A DNA stretch of 64,000 bases from Flabesymbios commensalis. Its lineage: Eukaryota; Annelida; Polychaeta; Terebellida; Flabelligeridae. Below the pieces are notes generated by a model. That model worked only from the letters and a program-made list of their open reading frames with translations, was not told where the DNA came from and made no database searches. The position numbers and the translations under genes are program-made. The DNA lies in NCBI GenBank assembly GCA_964017125.1, contig OZ024908.1, positions 64,307,965-64,371,964 of the forward strand. The letters are read 5' to 3'. Shown here piece by piece: positions 33,283 to 44,529 of the stretch. Every line of letters begins with the position of its first letter. Within the stretch, counting starts at the first letter, position 1.

Positions 33283-33364
33283 GCATCATGTACATGCATG
33301 TACGTTTAAAATGAAGTGATATTCGTCATTTTGATATTAAACGTCGTACCCGCCACTTTACAAA

Positions 33365-33387
33365 GAAACCATGGTTACCCTGGTTAC
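33365..33387. repeat. Scar chain with CATG and CCTG cores
   Basis: GAAAC-CATG-GTTAC followed by CCTG-GTTAC; the second pair is exact. Confidence 0.6.
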
Positions 33388-33581
33388 AGTGCGTACAATC
33401 TTTGAACCAACATGACCAAAGATGGTACCAATCACTCGGTGTACAGCCTAATAATTTTAGAAATTTGGGTACACTGTCGACCAACCGGACTCCCTCGTCA
33501 AACATTCTAGTCAGATCCTGTTTTATCGTGCGTTTGCGGCGTCTAAGACGCACGGAAAGCTGTTAGAATAGCTAACAGGTT

Positions 33582-33785
33582 TTAATCTTTTCAGCGCGGG
33601 GACCGACCTTAGATGTCAGAATCTGACGTCTGACGTCTAAAGTCAATCCCCGCACTGAAAGAGTAAAATATTTGTAACGACTGTAGACCCAGCTAACTAA
33701 GACATTTATCATGTTTATGATGATTTCAACTTGAAAAAACCCTTTGTTTTCATGGTTTATCATGTTTAAATATTTATTATTTCAT
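33582..33785 (+). mobile_element. B-family MITE with a CATG scar
   Basis: TTAATCTTTTCAGCGCGGGG with a shortened hairpin. TTTAT-CATG-TTTAT at 33705-33718 interrupts a TTTAT that is single in the B copies at 31474 and 48380. Two looser CATG scars follow near 33754 and 33765. Confidence 0.7.
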
Positions 33786-34114
33786 TCATTATACATGTTA
33801 TACGGAATACGGCGTTAGCTCATTTGTGTTGGCTCGATCACTCAAGTTAACTACATTTCTTTACCAATTTCGCATTTATGCGAAATCCACATGTGTACAT
33901 TCATTAATTGCAATGATGATATTTCCCTACATGCGTGGTTGAAAATCGCCAACCGGAATGGTCAGTGACATGAACGCAATGTTCTATTGCATTTTTAATT
34001 TGTGCGATGTGCGCATAGCTATAACCTCTTATTGTACCCAGGGGCTCAGGGGTACTCCTTGGAAAAATAAGTCTGCTTCTGGGGGTAGTTTTGTCAGGAG
34101 GAAGTCGGTAAAGG

Positions 34115-34250
34115 AAGAGTTAATTAAATAATTTATATTTTCACCCACTTGAAGTTGTGTCTCGCTACCGCGACCCACAACTTCAAGTGGCTGAACATTA
34201 CTCATAAAAGAGACAAACATTTGCAAATATTACCGTTTTGGTTCACACTT
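34115..34250 (-). mobile_element. D-family fragment
   Basis: Hairpin TTCACCCACTTGAAGTTGTG / CACAACTTCAAGTGGCTGAA and the adjoining AAACATTTGCAAATATT segment. Confidence 0.55.
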
Positions 34251-34259
34251 GTTTTGGTT

Positions 34260-34680
34260 CGCTCTAGTCATGCTAATGGGTGAGCAATTTAGCATGTTTA
34301 ATGTACCATTTTGAGTTTTTTAATGGTTACCTGACATGTCTAATGGGCCAGCGTGCAATGTTTTCTACAAAAATACATTTCCTTTCATCAGGTGCGCGTG
34401 TGGTCGCCAACACTCCAGGTTCATATTGCACACGTTCACACCGATTACGCTTGATATCACTCAGACTCGTCTGCGTATACTCACGTCAGCACAATCAAGC
34501 AATCTCCTAACACTGGCGAACACTGCCATCACATCTGATGTAGATTTTCTGGGGATTAAGTTTCCTTCTTCGTAACAAAGAATACATTTTACTCAGTTGA
34601 ATCATTATTAATCTCAGGTTTTATGGTTTTGTTTAATATACACCTGTAACCATTTTCAGTGGCATGTATTTCGGCCATCT
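34260..34680. other. Stretch with an unassigned open frame
   Basis: A plus-strand frame ending at 34575 reads plausibly as protein for its last ~50 codons (ITLDITQTRLRILTS...) and follows CATCAG, a possible splice acceptor. It is not related to chondroitin enzymes as far as I can see; chance is the default reading. Confidence 0.15.
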
Positions 34681-34689
34681 ACTCCATTG

Positions 34690-34801
<112 letters not shown>

Positions 34802-34936
34802 CTATACATCTACGTTACTACTATACTAGCATATATACAAAGCTAAAATGCCGCAGTCAAGGTAGTATTTATACAACTGTACAAAACTAGTAGGCATTAA
34901 TCATATACAAAGTCTGCAGTAGGAATTAATCATATA

Positions 34937-35008
34937 CAAAGTCAAAAGCATCAACTGCTTACCTTTCTCGTAAGCAATCACTGCCTTTTTGGCTTTGCAG
35001 AGGAGCAC
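34937..35008. mobile_element. E-family palindrome, diverged
   Basis: AAAGTCAAAAGCATCAACTG ... CACTGCCTTTTTGGCTTTGC. Confidence 0.6.
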
Positions 35009-35411
35009 AGATATCATAGATATATTAACCTGTTAACATGAATAATACGTACATTATACCACTATAAGACATACATGTACATGGTATACTATAGTATTTC
35101 TCTCCCATGGTACAGTATACTTGTACATATGTAAGTGCGCTGTGACGTTTGTTATTTCCGAAACCCCCCAAAACATGTTAAGCATGCTAAATGGCGACAT
35201 ATGTGAATAATTTTCAAAGTTCACCACTAAGCGATCCAGCCACGTCCTCCCTGCTATTGGTGTAGAACATCAGGCCATTTCTACGGGGATCGTGATTGCA
35301 CTCATTGGCCTAAGTTGTCACGGCCACGCGATACTGCATTTACTACTGGTGGATGAGCCACTATTTATTTAGCCTCTCTGTTCTGCTCTTCCATGTTTAC
35401 GCTTTGCCATT

Positions 35412-35489
35412 CTGCTCAGCAAAGCCAAAATATAGTATCTGCTTACTTCTAAAATAAGCAGATAGTGCATTGTGGCTTTGCACGGCAGC
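35412..35489. mobile_element. E-family palindromic MITE
   Basis: TCTGCTCAGCAAAGCCAAAA ... GCATTGTGGCTTTGCACGGC. Confidence 0.7.
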
Positions 35490-35596
35490 GTTCTGCAACG
35501 AATTCCTATCTACTGGCGAGCTATGTACATGTAATCATGGCAACACATCACCTTTAATCGAACAGTATTTGAGCTTGTCTGACATTTTAAACATTT

Positions 35597-35790
35597 TTAA
35601 CCCTTCAACTAAGTACTACCTTTTTAGATGTATGGTAACAAGGTCAAAGATATAAAACGTGACACCAATAACATGAATAAGCAAGATTTAAAAATAGTTA
35701 ACCTCCATTTTGTCAAATCTGACTAATTTTCACTCACTTGAAGTTGTGGGTGAAAATGGCAGCTGAATGATTTGTCGGTTAACAGGTTAA
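35597..35790 (+). mobile_element. A-family MITE with a CATG scar
   Basis: TTAACCCTTCAACTAAGTAC to GTCGGTTAACAGGTTAA; one hairpin arm deleted. AATAA-CATG-AATAA at 35677-35690 replaces the AATCA of other A copies. Confidence 0.65.
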
Positions 35791-36045
35791 GGGGTTGAGT
35801 AAATTTAAGACATTCAGCATGCTTAAACATGATTAAAGGGACTGGCCCAGGTTAAAATCATCAAAAAATCGGTGATTTCATTTTGGCTTCTTAATCATGA
35901 CCATATGATGTAAACATGCCCATAGACTAGAACTGCAAAAGTTTTTTAAATTGTTCTGCTGCGCATTCACCAGTTAGGCGAGACGAAATTCCTGATTTCT
36001 ATTTATTGACAACCATGTCAAAAATTAGAAATACGGGAATTTCGT

Positions 36046-36277
36046 CAGATTTATCAATCTGAATTTTCACCCACTTGCAATTGTGTCTCGCTGACGCGAT
36101 CCACAACTTCAAGTGAGTGAAAATTATTCAGATTTGACAAAATGGATGTCAACTGTTTTCAAATATTGCTGATTGATGTCATATTTTATTCTTTTAACAT
36201 GTTTAAAATGTGGTACTTAATGTGCTAATAAAAAATGAAAACCCGAATATATGCGGCACCGGCGGTTAAAGAGTTAA
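36046..36277 (-). mobile_element. A-family MITE
   Basis: Hairpin CACTTGCAATTGTG / CACAACTTCAAGTG, right end CGGCGGTTAAAGAGTTAA. The left terminus is diverged. Confidence 0.7.
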
Positions 36278-36579
36278 AGGGTCGTAACTGTCATTTTCCG
36301 AAGTGGAACATACGACTCTTTACTACCTAGGTAGCGGTCTTATGTAATTAGGTTCCACCATCACATCCCACATGCAATTCATCTGTTGTTATGACCTGAT
36401 GACGAGAGTATTTAACACGGTTGTTTCGTCCTTTATGCATGGTATGTTCACGCCCTTGAACATGTTGAAAATATTACATCTTGACATTAGTGTATAGGCT
36501 ACGATATCACCTCACTGTACGGAGTTGAGCCCAATTTGCCCAGTATTGCACCAGTTTGTCATCACATTAAACACAGACT

Positions 36580-36672
36580 CAAAGCTGGTTCAGTGTTGGT
36601 TCAGTGTTGGTACACCGTCTGCGATGCTGGGCCACCAACATTGAAGCAACACTGGTTCAACGTCTCGCATTT
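36580..36672. mobile_element. P-family MITE
   Basis: Centre CGTCTGCGATGCTGGGCC and right arm GGTTCAACGTCTCGCATTTT. Confidence 0.6.
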
Positions 36673-36734
36673 TCTCTGCTTTACAATCAGTGACTGGGAT
36701 AGTGCACGGCATCCAAGCAGGCGTCTATACGATA

Positions 36735-36827
36735 CATTGAACCAATACTTTATCACTGTTGAGCCAGCGTCGTAGACGCTGGCCCAACATTGATCCAGCA
36801 TTGGTTCAATTTATCGTGTTTGTGGGG
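36735..36827. mobile_element. P-family MITE
   Basis: Centre CAGCGTCGTAGACGCTGG is a perfect 18-bp palindrome; right end ATCGTGTTTGTGGGG. Confidence 0.65.
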
Positions 36828-36964
36828 ATACTATCACACATGGCAGTATCAGTTTCTCCTTCCGGTCGCCATGGTAACACGCAGTTTTTGCCTGTTTGCC
36901 GCATGATGAAGGAGAGCTGCTGTCTCTTTCTCGTTTTTAACGCATCATTATCCTCGTATTATTA

Positions 36965-37460
36965 AAAGGACACGGTCTGTCCCCGGGCAGGTTCAAAGAC
37001 TGACAACTGGAAAAGTGGATCGTAAATATTTTAAGACATCACAACCGTTGCTGTTAAGTATGGCGCCACAAAAATAATGGAAACAAAAATGGACTCGGCT
37101 TATGCTGAAAACATCGCCCTTTGAGATCTGTAGATAGATACATGTTCTGATAATTTAAACATGTTAATTTTGTATGACATGTATTTCTTCGAGTAACACA
37201 AAATTAACAAAATGTAGTTCACATATTCTTATGTCCGAGACATTATTAATAAGCATGATAAGCTTAATTTAAAAAATATTTAATTTTTGAATAAAAATGT
37301 TATCTCAGAATGATCGATTTGGTTTAAAATATTCCATGCCAGATGATGCATCAGCATGTCTTGTTTTGAGTACAAACCATCGCATGAAATCGATTGCTTC
37401 ATGTACGTACACGGGTGATTTCGTGTGTTAAAAATCGAGGACGATATAATTATCGAATAC
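36965..37460. other. Stretch without a recognised gene
   Basis: AT-rich; an ATAAG-CATG-ATAAG scar at 37249-37262. Confidence 0.35.
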
Positions 37461-37463
37461 AAT

Positions 37464-37525
37464 TTTGTCAGCAGTAGCTGCTTACTTCTCAATTAAGCAG
37501 CTACTGTCTTTTAACTTTGCATATA
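37464..37525. mobile_element. E-family inner palindrome
   Basis: GCAGTAGCTGCTTACTTCTC and complement; the outer arms are lost. Confidence 0.5.
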
Positions 37526-37901
37526 GCATGTATATTGTAATGGTGTGGATGATAAATTATGATATGTCATCATTTATTTTAGTCAATTTGTCAATCATTT
37601 ATTGATATTACTAGTATCTTACGTCGTTAGTTTACGGCTACCATGGCTACAGCCTATAATCAACACTGGTGGACGAAAACAACTTTCATGATGTCTAACA
37701 CATGTAACAGTTACGAAATAAATTGCAGAGATAAATAAATACTTATCATGCCAACGTAAACATGATTTAGAATCATTTTATTGCCTAGCAATTTCATCTT
37801 ATTAATGTTACTAGCATTTTAATTTTAATTAAAAAAGGTAGGCTACTGTAATTGGAGTTCGGCGTCGTCGGCGTTGGGGTCGGCGTTAACATTTACTTGT
37901 G

Positions 37902-39280
37902 GGCACGATAACTTTGAAAGTTTTTCATGTATCCTCCCCAAATTTGTTATGTATGTTACAAGTGACCAGTTCTCGGACAAGTTCAATAATGACTGAAAAA
38001 AATACAACATGGCGATTAATCGCGATTTTTTGTATTTTACGTCATTAATTTGACCATGTGGGCGCGATATTTTAAAGGGACCCCTTGGGATGAGACATTT
38101 TCAATGTTGTCAATTTTGAAAATTTAATTTATATGAAGCTATATAGCCTACTAATCTTAGCTAAAAATACGAAAAAGTCAAAAAACAATTTTAAAGCACC
38201 GAAAAAGAGCGAAATAGTTGTATTTCCAGGTCGTATATTGCCCTGTAAACAAAACAAGTCAGCAATATTAAGCACTTTCCATCACATATTCCCACATATC
38301 AGACGTAAGATCAGAGCAGTCGCCGCTAATTGGGGGATAATTGGTGTCTCATAGTCAGGACACGGGAGGACACACCTGCAGCACTGATTGTCTACCCAAC
38401 GCTGGGCCGATGCCATTAGCATGTGGGTCAATGCTGTGAAAATATTCAATCGTCCTTCAGGTATACAAATAGTTTGTTTGGGTTTCTTCTGGTTTCATAG
38501 AAATGTTGATTAAAAATATTTGTAAAAATATGAAAATTCTGAAAAAAATAAAAACATGATCCGTGGGATACACTACTTCAGTGCGGAAGTAAAAACGAAA
38601 TTGATGTCATCCCAAGGGGCTGCTTTAAAAAGTTTTTCATGTATCCTTCCGAAATATTTTATGAATGTTACTAAAAAATAGTACTTGGTAAAGTTCGATA
38701 ACAGCTTTAAAAAAATCAAAAAGGCCGATTTATTGCGTTTTTTGCATTTTACGTCGATGATTTGACCCTGTGGGCGCGATAACTTGAAATGTTGTTCATG
38801 TATCTTTCCCAAATTTGTCATCCATGTTACTAATAACCAGTTCGCGAACAAGTTCAATAGTGGCTGAAGAAAAAAGCAAAATGGCGGATTCATTGCGATT
38901 TTTCACATTTTATGTCAATAATTGATTTTGACCTTGTCATGCTTGTGGGCGCGATAATATGAAAAGTTGTCCATTTATCCTGCTCAATTTTTTTACGAAT
39001 GTTACTAATAAACCAGTACTCGAAAATGTTCGATAACAGCTTAAAAAAAAATCAAAATGACCGATTTATTACGTTTTTTTGCAGTTTACGTCAATAATTT
39101 GACCTTGTGAGCGCGATAACTTAAATCATGTATCATTCCGAAGTTAGTTATGCATGTTACTACCGACAAGTTCTCGGGCAAGTTCACTAATGACTAAAAA
39201 AATGACCGAATTATTGTGATATTTTGTATTTTTCGTCAATAATCATGATAATTTCACCTTGTGGGTGCAATAACTTTAAT
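37902..39280. repeat. Tandem array, five ~165-bp units, split by an H element
   Basis: Units start near 37902, 38628, 38769, 38946 and 39113. Each has TGGGCGCGATAACTT, TTCATGTATC, CCAAATTTGT, ATGTTACTAA and TTTACGTCAATAATTTGACC. Two units carry CATG scars (38933-38946 and 39239-39252) that other units lack. Confidence 0.85.
38076..38624 (+). mobile_element. H-family MITE with TTAA target, inserted in a tandem array
   Basis: Ends AGGGACCCCTTGGGATGA and complement-like CATCCCAAGGGGCTGCT; TTAA at 38072-38075 and 38625-38628. Array units on either side join across the element, which proves insertion. Contains a P-like segment at about 38380-38440. Confidence 0.85.
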
Positions 39281-39618
39281 AATGGCGGCGGGCTATTGTC
39301 GAGTGTGCTCTTGCCTATTATATCCTTTTATTTTATTTTAGTGTTTTGTAATCATGGTAATGACAGTATATTTTGTATTTCGCTGTTCCTCTAAAATTAA
39401 AAATCGGGTTTTCTCTGACAGGAGAATTGTCTATTATTTTATTTGTGATTCACTTGGCCCAGCTGTTTAAACTGTATATTTGCATTAAATGGCACATTGA
39501 GTAGTCTATCTATTTTCCACACATGTTGTGTTCACGTTAGCATGATTAACTAGTTAATAAAGATAAAATACGATGCGACCCAACATAAGGTTGTTTGGGT
39601 TTCACATGGATATACTAA

Positions 39619-39740
39619 CCTGCAATTATAAGACATTGAACCGTTGTTGGTTCAATGTTGGCCCGCCGTTTACGAAGGCGGGCCAACATTGAACCAACAA
39701 CGGTTTGTTCAATGTCTCGTGTTTGCCGGGTATGGGGATT
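39619..39740. mobile_element. P-family palindrome
   Basis: Arms AAGACATTGAACCGTTGTTG and complement; centre GGCCCGCCGTTTACGAAGGCG. Confidence 0.7.
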
Positions 39741-39839
39741 GTGACTGGTGACAGTGTTGATGGACAACAGGTGCAGGGCAGGGCGGGGGATCCTGGTATT
39801 AACATCGCCCAGTATGACAAAGGCGTTCACACATGAAGC

Positions 39840-40700
39840 AGATTAGTTTACATTCTTATGAGGGTGGAGGGCTTCTATCAAAAATCTAGTTAATTACTTC
39901 CAGATAGCATTCCCATAGCTGTCACATATTTTGCAATATAACATAATAATTGTATCATGCTTATAATAACTGATTATTTGTGTGATAAAATCAATGCTTG
40001 GCAATTTCGTGACATCTAAAATATACATACTTCTGTTCATGTTGATCATATTTTTTCTTTTATCATTATTCATAAAAATGGAAGGACGACATTTTATTTA
40101 TTAGGCTTTATCATGTTTATATACAGAAATAATATGTGTACATTAGGATGGTGAATACAGATGACCAGCACCCTGGCTGAATTCGACATCCAGGATAAAA
40201 TGTATATATACATGGTAATTACACTTTAAAGTAAAATTAAGTAAAAATATACTATACATAATTTTTGTTTCCCGCGCTAAAACCAGAGATAATTTAACTA
40301 CATATTAGTATAAAAGTAGCAAAAAAACCTCTGGAAAGCGTAGAAACTTATAAAACAACTAAAAGTAGAGCAATTATTAAAAGCATGCAACTTTTTAATA
40401 ATATCATGTAAGAAGTGAGCAAAATTCGTGATATTTGAGCTGCTCACTTTGTGGTCTAACGCATATAAACTACGGAAGTATCATAGTTTCTAATATAAAA
40501 GGTAGTATATTATACATGTTATATTACTCTGAACAGTAAATTATTTTACCGATGTGGTACATGCCATACATGTTATTTGTATGGGTGCTAAATACAGCAT
40601 GCCACTGATATGGCAGACCAATAATGTACTACGCTCAATGTTGATTGCTGACACAATTTCATTGAATGCCAAAAATGATAAACAATGTTACAGTCAGTAG
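39840..40700. other. AT-rich stretch without a recognised gene
   Basis: CATG scars at 40107-40120 (TTTAT) and 40510-40523 (TTATA); nothing else seen. Confidence 0.35.
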
Positions 40701-40714
40701 TATCTGTTGAACTG

Positions 40715-40801
40715 CACTGCTGTGCAAAGCCAAAAGGCAGTATCTGCTTACATGTACTTGTAGAGTAAGCAGATACTGCCTTTTGGCTTTGCACAGCAGT
40801 G
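40715..40801. mobile_element. E-family palindromic MITE, best copy
   Basis: CACTGCTGTGCAAAGCCAAA with complement ending GGCTTTGCACAGCAGTG; almost no mismatches, loop ACATGTACTTGTAG. Confidence 0.85.
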
Positions 40802-40802
40802 T

Positions 40803-40912
40803 CCCAGCAAACACGATACATCAACCCAATGTTGGTCCAATGTTTTGGCCAGCGTCGTAGACGGTGGACCAACATTGAACCAACATTAGGTTGATGTATC
40901 GTGTTTGCTGGG
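40803..40912. mobile_element. P-family palindromic MITE with 2-bp target duplication GT, abutting E
   Basis: CCCAGCAAACACGATACATC to complement; GT at 40801-40802 and 40913-40914. The first GT includes the last base of the E element, so P inserted at its edge. Confidence 0.85.
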
Positions 40913-40919
40913 GTAGTAC

Positions 40920-41520
40920 TGTAGGCCTACTAGAACACATATGTCGTTCTTTATTAGGTGCACACAGTTTTCTAATTATTTATCAATAATTTTTTTATTG
41001 TAATTCATTCACCGCTTCTATTTCGAAGTGTCCTCCTGAAATACACAGGATTCGTTAAACAGTCATACATTTTCAAAATCGCATTTATTTTAATTTTTAA
41101 TATATATATATAGGCCTGTAGGCCAGAAGGCTATGCTTACCACAGCTAAAAATAATCTGCGCATATATGCAGGGAATTGGAATTCTTCCGAATGTGTATT
41201 ACTTTACTTTTGCACTTCGATTCCATTATTTACAATGTTTCCAGTGATCATAGTAGGCCTACTTTTTGAATAACAAAATGTTGTCCTTTATTAGATTGTT
41301 ATATAAAAAATAACTTTCTGGAATATCAGTCATGGTATAAACTTACAAACACCGCTATGATCATGATGATCTTGTAATCAGGTAATATAAGTTTTTTTTT
41401 TAGGGAAAATAGAGTGTCCTCTTGTAAATTCATCAGCTAAAGTTAGAGTCAACATAAAATGGTACCATAAATATTGCAGGACCAGTCCAATAAAATAAAC
41501 ATCAGAACCTATTTCTGATG
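40920..41520. other. Stretch without a recognised gene
   Basis: ATGAT-CATG-ATGAT at 41357-41370 and GTAAT-CAG-GTAAT at 41374-41386 lie 3 bp apart. Confidence 0.4.
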
Positions 41521-41528
41521 GTCCTTAA

Positions 41529-41689
41529 CCCGTTGAACACGAGATTATTATGCTACTGCACTGTTTCTGAAGCGAGATTATTTTATGACGTCATAGTTAT
41601 CTCATTCAATCAGACCCGGAGATCTCCGGGCCTCGTATCTGAATAGTCTCCCTAAATCACGGAGATCTCCGGAGCTCGTCACAAACGGG
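41529..41689. mobile_element. I-family TTAA MITE, 161 bp
   Basis: Ends CCCGTTGAACACGAG and CTCGTCACAAACGGG, flanked by TTAA at 41525-41528 and 41690-41693. Interior contains CCCGGAGATCTCCGGG. piggyBac-like end structure; single copy here. Confidence 0.8.
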
Positions 41690-41870
41690 TTAAGATGCCA
41701 TGTTTAACATGTTTAACTTTCATTGTTTGTATAGGCCTACATAAAATGATGTTCACCTTGGTAATAAAGAGTTGTATATGCTACTTTACTTTGTTTACAG
41801 AGTGGCAGATACAATTTTTTGATATTATGACAAGGTTACGTTATGCGCTTATTTAATTATTTAAACCGCC

Positions 41871-42060
41871 AAATTATTTAGGCCTAATATTAATTTTCAC
41901 TCACTTCAGCTTGAGTGAGTGAAAATTTGGGCTTAATCACATTTGCCAAAATGGAGGTCCAACAATTTGCTGATCATGTGGATTGGTGTCACATTTTCAA
42001 CAAGTTTGAAAGCTGGTATTTAATGTGTATGAAATTGTTACCGGCGCTTAATGGGTTAGG
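41871..42060 (-). mobile_element. A-family MITE with degraded hairpin and scar
   Basis: TTAAACCGCCAAATTATT to CCGGCGCTTAATGGGTTAG. At 41970-41983 CTGAT-CATG-TGGAT interrupts a segment continuous in other A copies (two mismatches in the repeat). Confidence 0.65.
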
Positions 42061-42304
42061 CCTATATTAGCCTGTTTACATGGTTTAGGCCTATACTTTA
42101 TTTTTGTCTCATTTTAATCTTATTTTATAGACTTACTCACTATTACCCTGATTACAAAAACAATCAACATAAACCACGCGATCAATGTGGTAATCTCGTT
42201 CTAATATTGACAACCAGGGATCCCTTTTTATCAGAGTTCACAAACCTTGTGAGGCGGGCGATAATAGGGATTGACTGGTACCAACTGCAGTGACTGAATG
42301 TTAA

Positions 42305-42464
42305 AGGTGATCTATCACCCCTTATATGGTATGGATAATTATGTTCCTTATATGGGGTGATTGGCTATCATGTGACCCTCTCAGAGGGTCACATGATAGC
42401 CAATCACCCCATATAAGGAAACACTTTGATTTATTCATACTATATAAGGGGTGATCGATCACCT
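42305..42464. mobile_element. F-family MITE with TTAA target
   Basis: AGGTGATCTATCACCCCTTA and complement, TTAA at 42301-42304 and 42465-42468. The internal palindrome (42346-42418) is near-identical to that of the copy at 10161; the flank to its right is shorter. Confidence 0.82.
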
Positions 42465-43001
42465 TTAAGCAGTGATAACCTGACAGTGTCATGTGCCATG
42501 TTGTAATATGACGCGACGTTAGTCAGTCTGGTGACGTCTTGAATCGTCAAGCAACATGATGAGCATGACAAAAAATAATACTTTATTTATCATAAGTGTT
42601 TATATGAATCTTGCTTTATGCCACTTTTGAGTACTTGAAACACCCCCCCCCCCCACAAAAAAATAATAATAATAAGGATGATTAAGGTATAATTCATGAC
42701 CTTACCCCTCACACACAGATAATTTGAAACCGAATCATAGGGGTCATAATATGAAAATATTGTTACATGTACATCCCAGCGACATAGACTGGTATGTCCA
42801 GGGATATGTATTTATTCATGTACATGTATGTCAAGTCGGCCTATTTACTGTATATCATGTATTTCATAACTTGCATACAAGTGTGAACTATTTTACATGG
42901 TTTGACGACTGACTGTTTGCATGTCTTGACCTTTATAATGGGTGTGCAACTATTAGGATTTAATTTTTAACAGTTTAATCTGTTGATGGAATAGTACAAT
43001 A

Positions 43002-43073
43002 CTGCCCTGCAAAGACAAAATACAGTATCTGCTTACTATACTAGTAAGAAGATGCTGCCTTTGCAGAGAAGAA
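43002..43073. mobile_element. E-family palindrome
   Basis: ACTGCCCTGCAAAGACAAAA ... GATGCTGCCTTTGCAGAG. Confidence 0.6.
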
Positions 43074-43079
43074 TATATC

Positions 43080-43780
43080 CCTACATGTACATAGGGGAGA
43101 TGAAGTTGGGAAACTGATATTTTTGTCCAGAAGTATTCATCTATAGATGCTATTTTTACCATACCTTAATTTATTCTCAAATTGAAAACCAAGTAAAGTC
43201 AGAAAAACATGTTAAAGTTAGATTTTTCACTGTTCGAATAAACCCCACCCTCAGAGCCCTGGGTTTAGTTCGGTCATGGGAATTCGGAAGGGGTGTCACT
43301 GTGTCTGAACAGTCTTGGGTATTTTGTGGGGCTAGTCTGAACAGTCGAACTAGTCCCATTTTATTTGTTCTTTGTTCTAACAAACTCCACGTGGACGTAT
43401 TTTGAAAAATTCTATATTTAGAACTAACATCATAGAAGGCAACCTAACATGTTACTTGTATAAAGGATTAAGAACTGCAGTTAGGGTACTACGACTATAG
43501 GAGTTGAAACTGTCAGGTTCAATGGCAAACATTGAGCAAAATAGCATTTTGTGCGATGAAAAAGTGTTTTTATTTTTTTTCATAATTTGTTTGGAAAAAA
43601 ACCTTTGAACATGAAGTCAAGGGTACCGATACAGTCCGTCGCTAGGAGGCAGAACAGAACGAAAATACATTTACTGTCAGAATTATGGACACTGTTTTGA
43701 CTAACCCCTGTGCGAACTAGCCCCAGTCTCCCCTAATAAAATTTGCAAGCGCGAAATAAAATGTAGTGATTCGACGTTGA
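43080..43780. other. Stretch without a recognised gene
   Basis: No repeat family or convincing coding frame seen. Confidence 0.35.
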
Positions 43781-43790
43781 TCCAACCAAG

Positions 43791-43899
43791 CCCAGCAAAC
43801 ACTAGACGTTCACCCAATGCTGATTCAATGTTGGTCCACCGTCTACGACGCTGGCCCAACATTGAATCAGCATTGGGTGAACGTCTAGTGTTTGCCGGG
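43791..43899. mobile_element. P-family palindromic MITE with 2-bp target duplication AG
   Basis: CCCAGCAAACACTAGACGTT to complement; AG at 43789-43790 and 43900-43901. A right-half fragment of the TTTATACAATG subfamily follows (about 43915-43962). Confidence 0.88.
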
Positions 43900-44196
43900 A
43901 GGATACTAGAGTTGATCCAACGCTGTACAAATATTATACAATGTTTTGTGTTCACTGGGATATTACTCTGAAGTGAGGCGCGCTGTTGACTCTGATAATG
44001 TGTATCAGCCCGCTATATCGCCCCGTTTGCAGTTGGAGTGATAACACAGTTACCGTAGTGGTGTATCATGTGTATGCCTAGATATGATTACGCAAAACAA
44101 GTGTGGACTTAATGTTACGTAATTCACATTGACGGTGACATTTATGTCCTTATCGCCGATGTTTTCACTGTAAGACCAGCCTATTGTTACGTGATG

Positions 44197-44297
44197 CCAC
44201 CTGTGTATCTATTCTCAACTTACTTGAATTGTTGGTGTGTGGGAATAATTTGCACACACCAACAAGTCAAGTGAGTTGAGAATAGATACACAGGTGG
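44197..44297. repeat. 101-bp palindrome, unclassified
   Basis: CCACCTGTGTATCTATTCTC and complement at the outside, GTTGGTGTGTG / CACACACCAAC inside. MITE-like single copy. An ATAAC-CATG-ATAAC scar starts at 44299, just outside. Confidence 0.65.
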
Positions 44298-44411
44298 TAT
44301 AACCATGATAACGTATGTCAGCGACACATTCTAATTACTAGAAAGTGTCCCTGACACCCAACGGATTACAGTTATGCCTGGCGTTAGAACTCGATTGAAC
44401 TGCATCTGCAT

Positions 44412-44520
44412 CCCAGTAAACACGAGACGTTCACCCAATGTTAGGCTAATGTTGGGCCAGCGTCGGAGACGCTGGGCCAACATTAACCCAACATTGGGTG
44501 AACGTCTCGTGTTTACTAGG
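44412..44520. mobile_element. P-family palindromic MITE with 2-bp target duplication AT
   Basis: CCCAGTAAACACGAGACGTT to complement, arms almost perfect; AT at 44410-44411 and 44521-44522. Confidence 0.9.
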
Positions 44521-44529
44521 ATAGCCATA

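Noticed and set aside
33287-33305. TACATGTA words as CATG scars
   Set aside because: TACATGTA is common here but without matching 5-mers. Some could be Tc1/mariner footprints (TA-CATG-TA), which cannot be told from chance.
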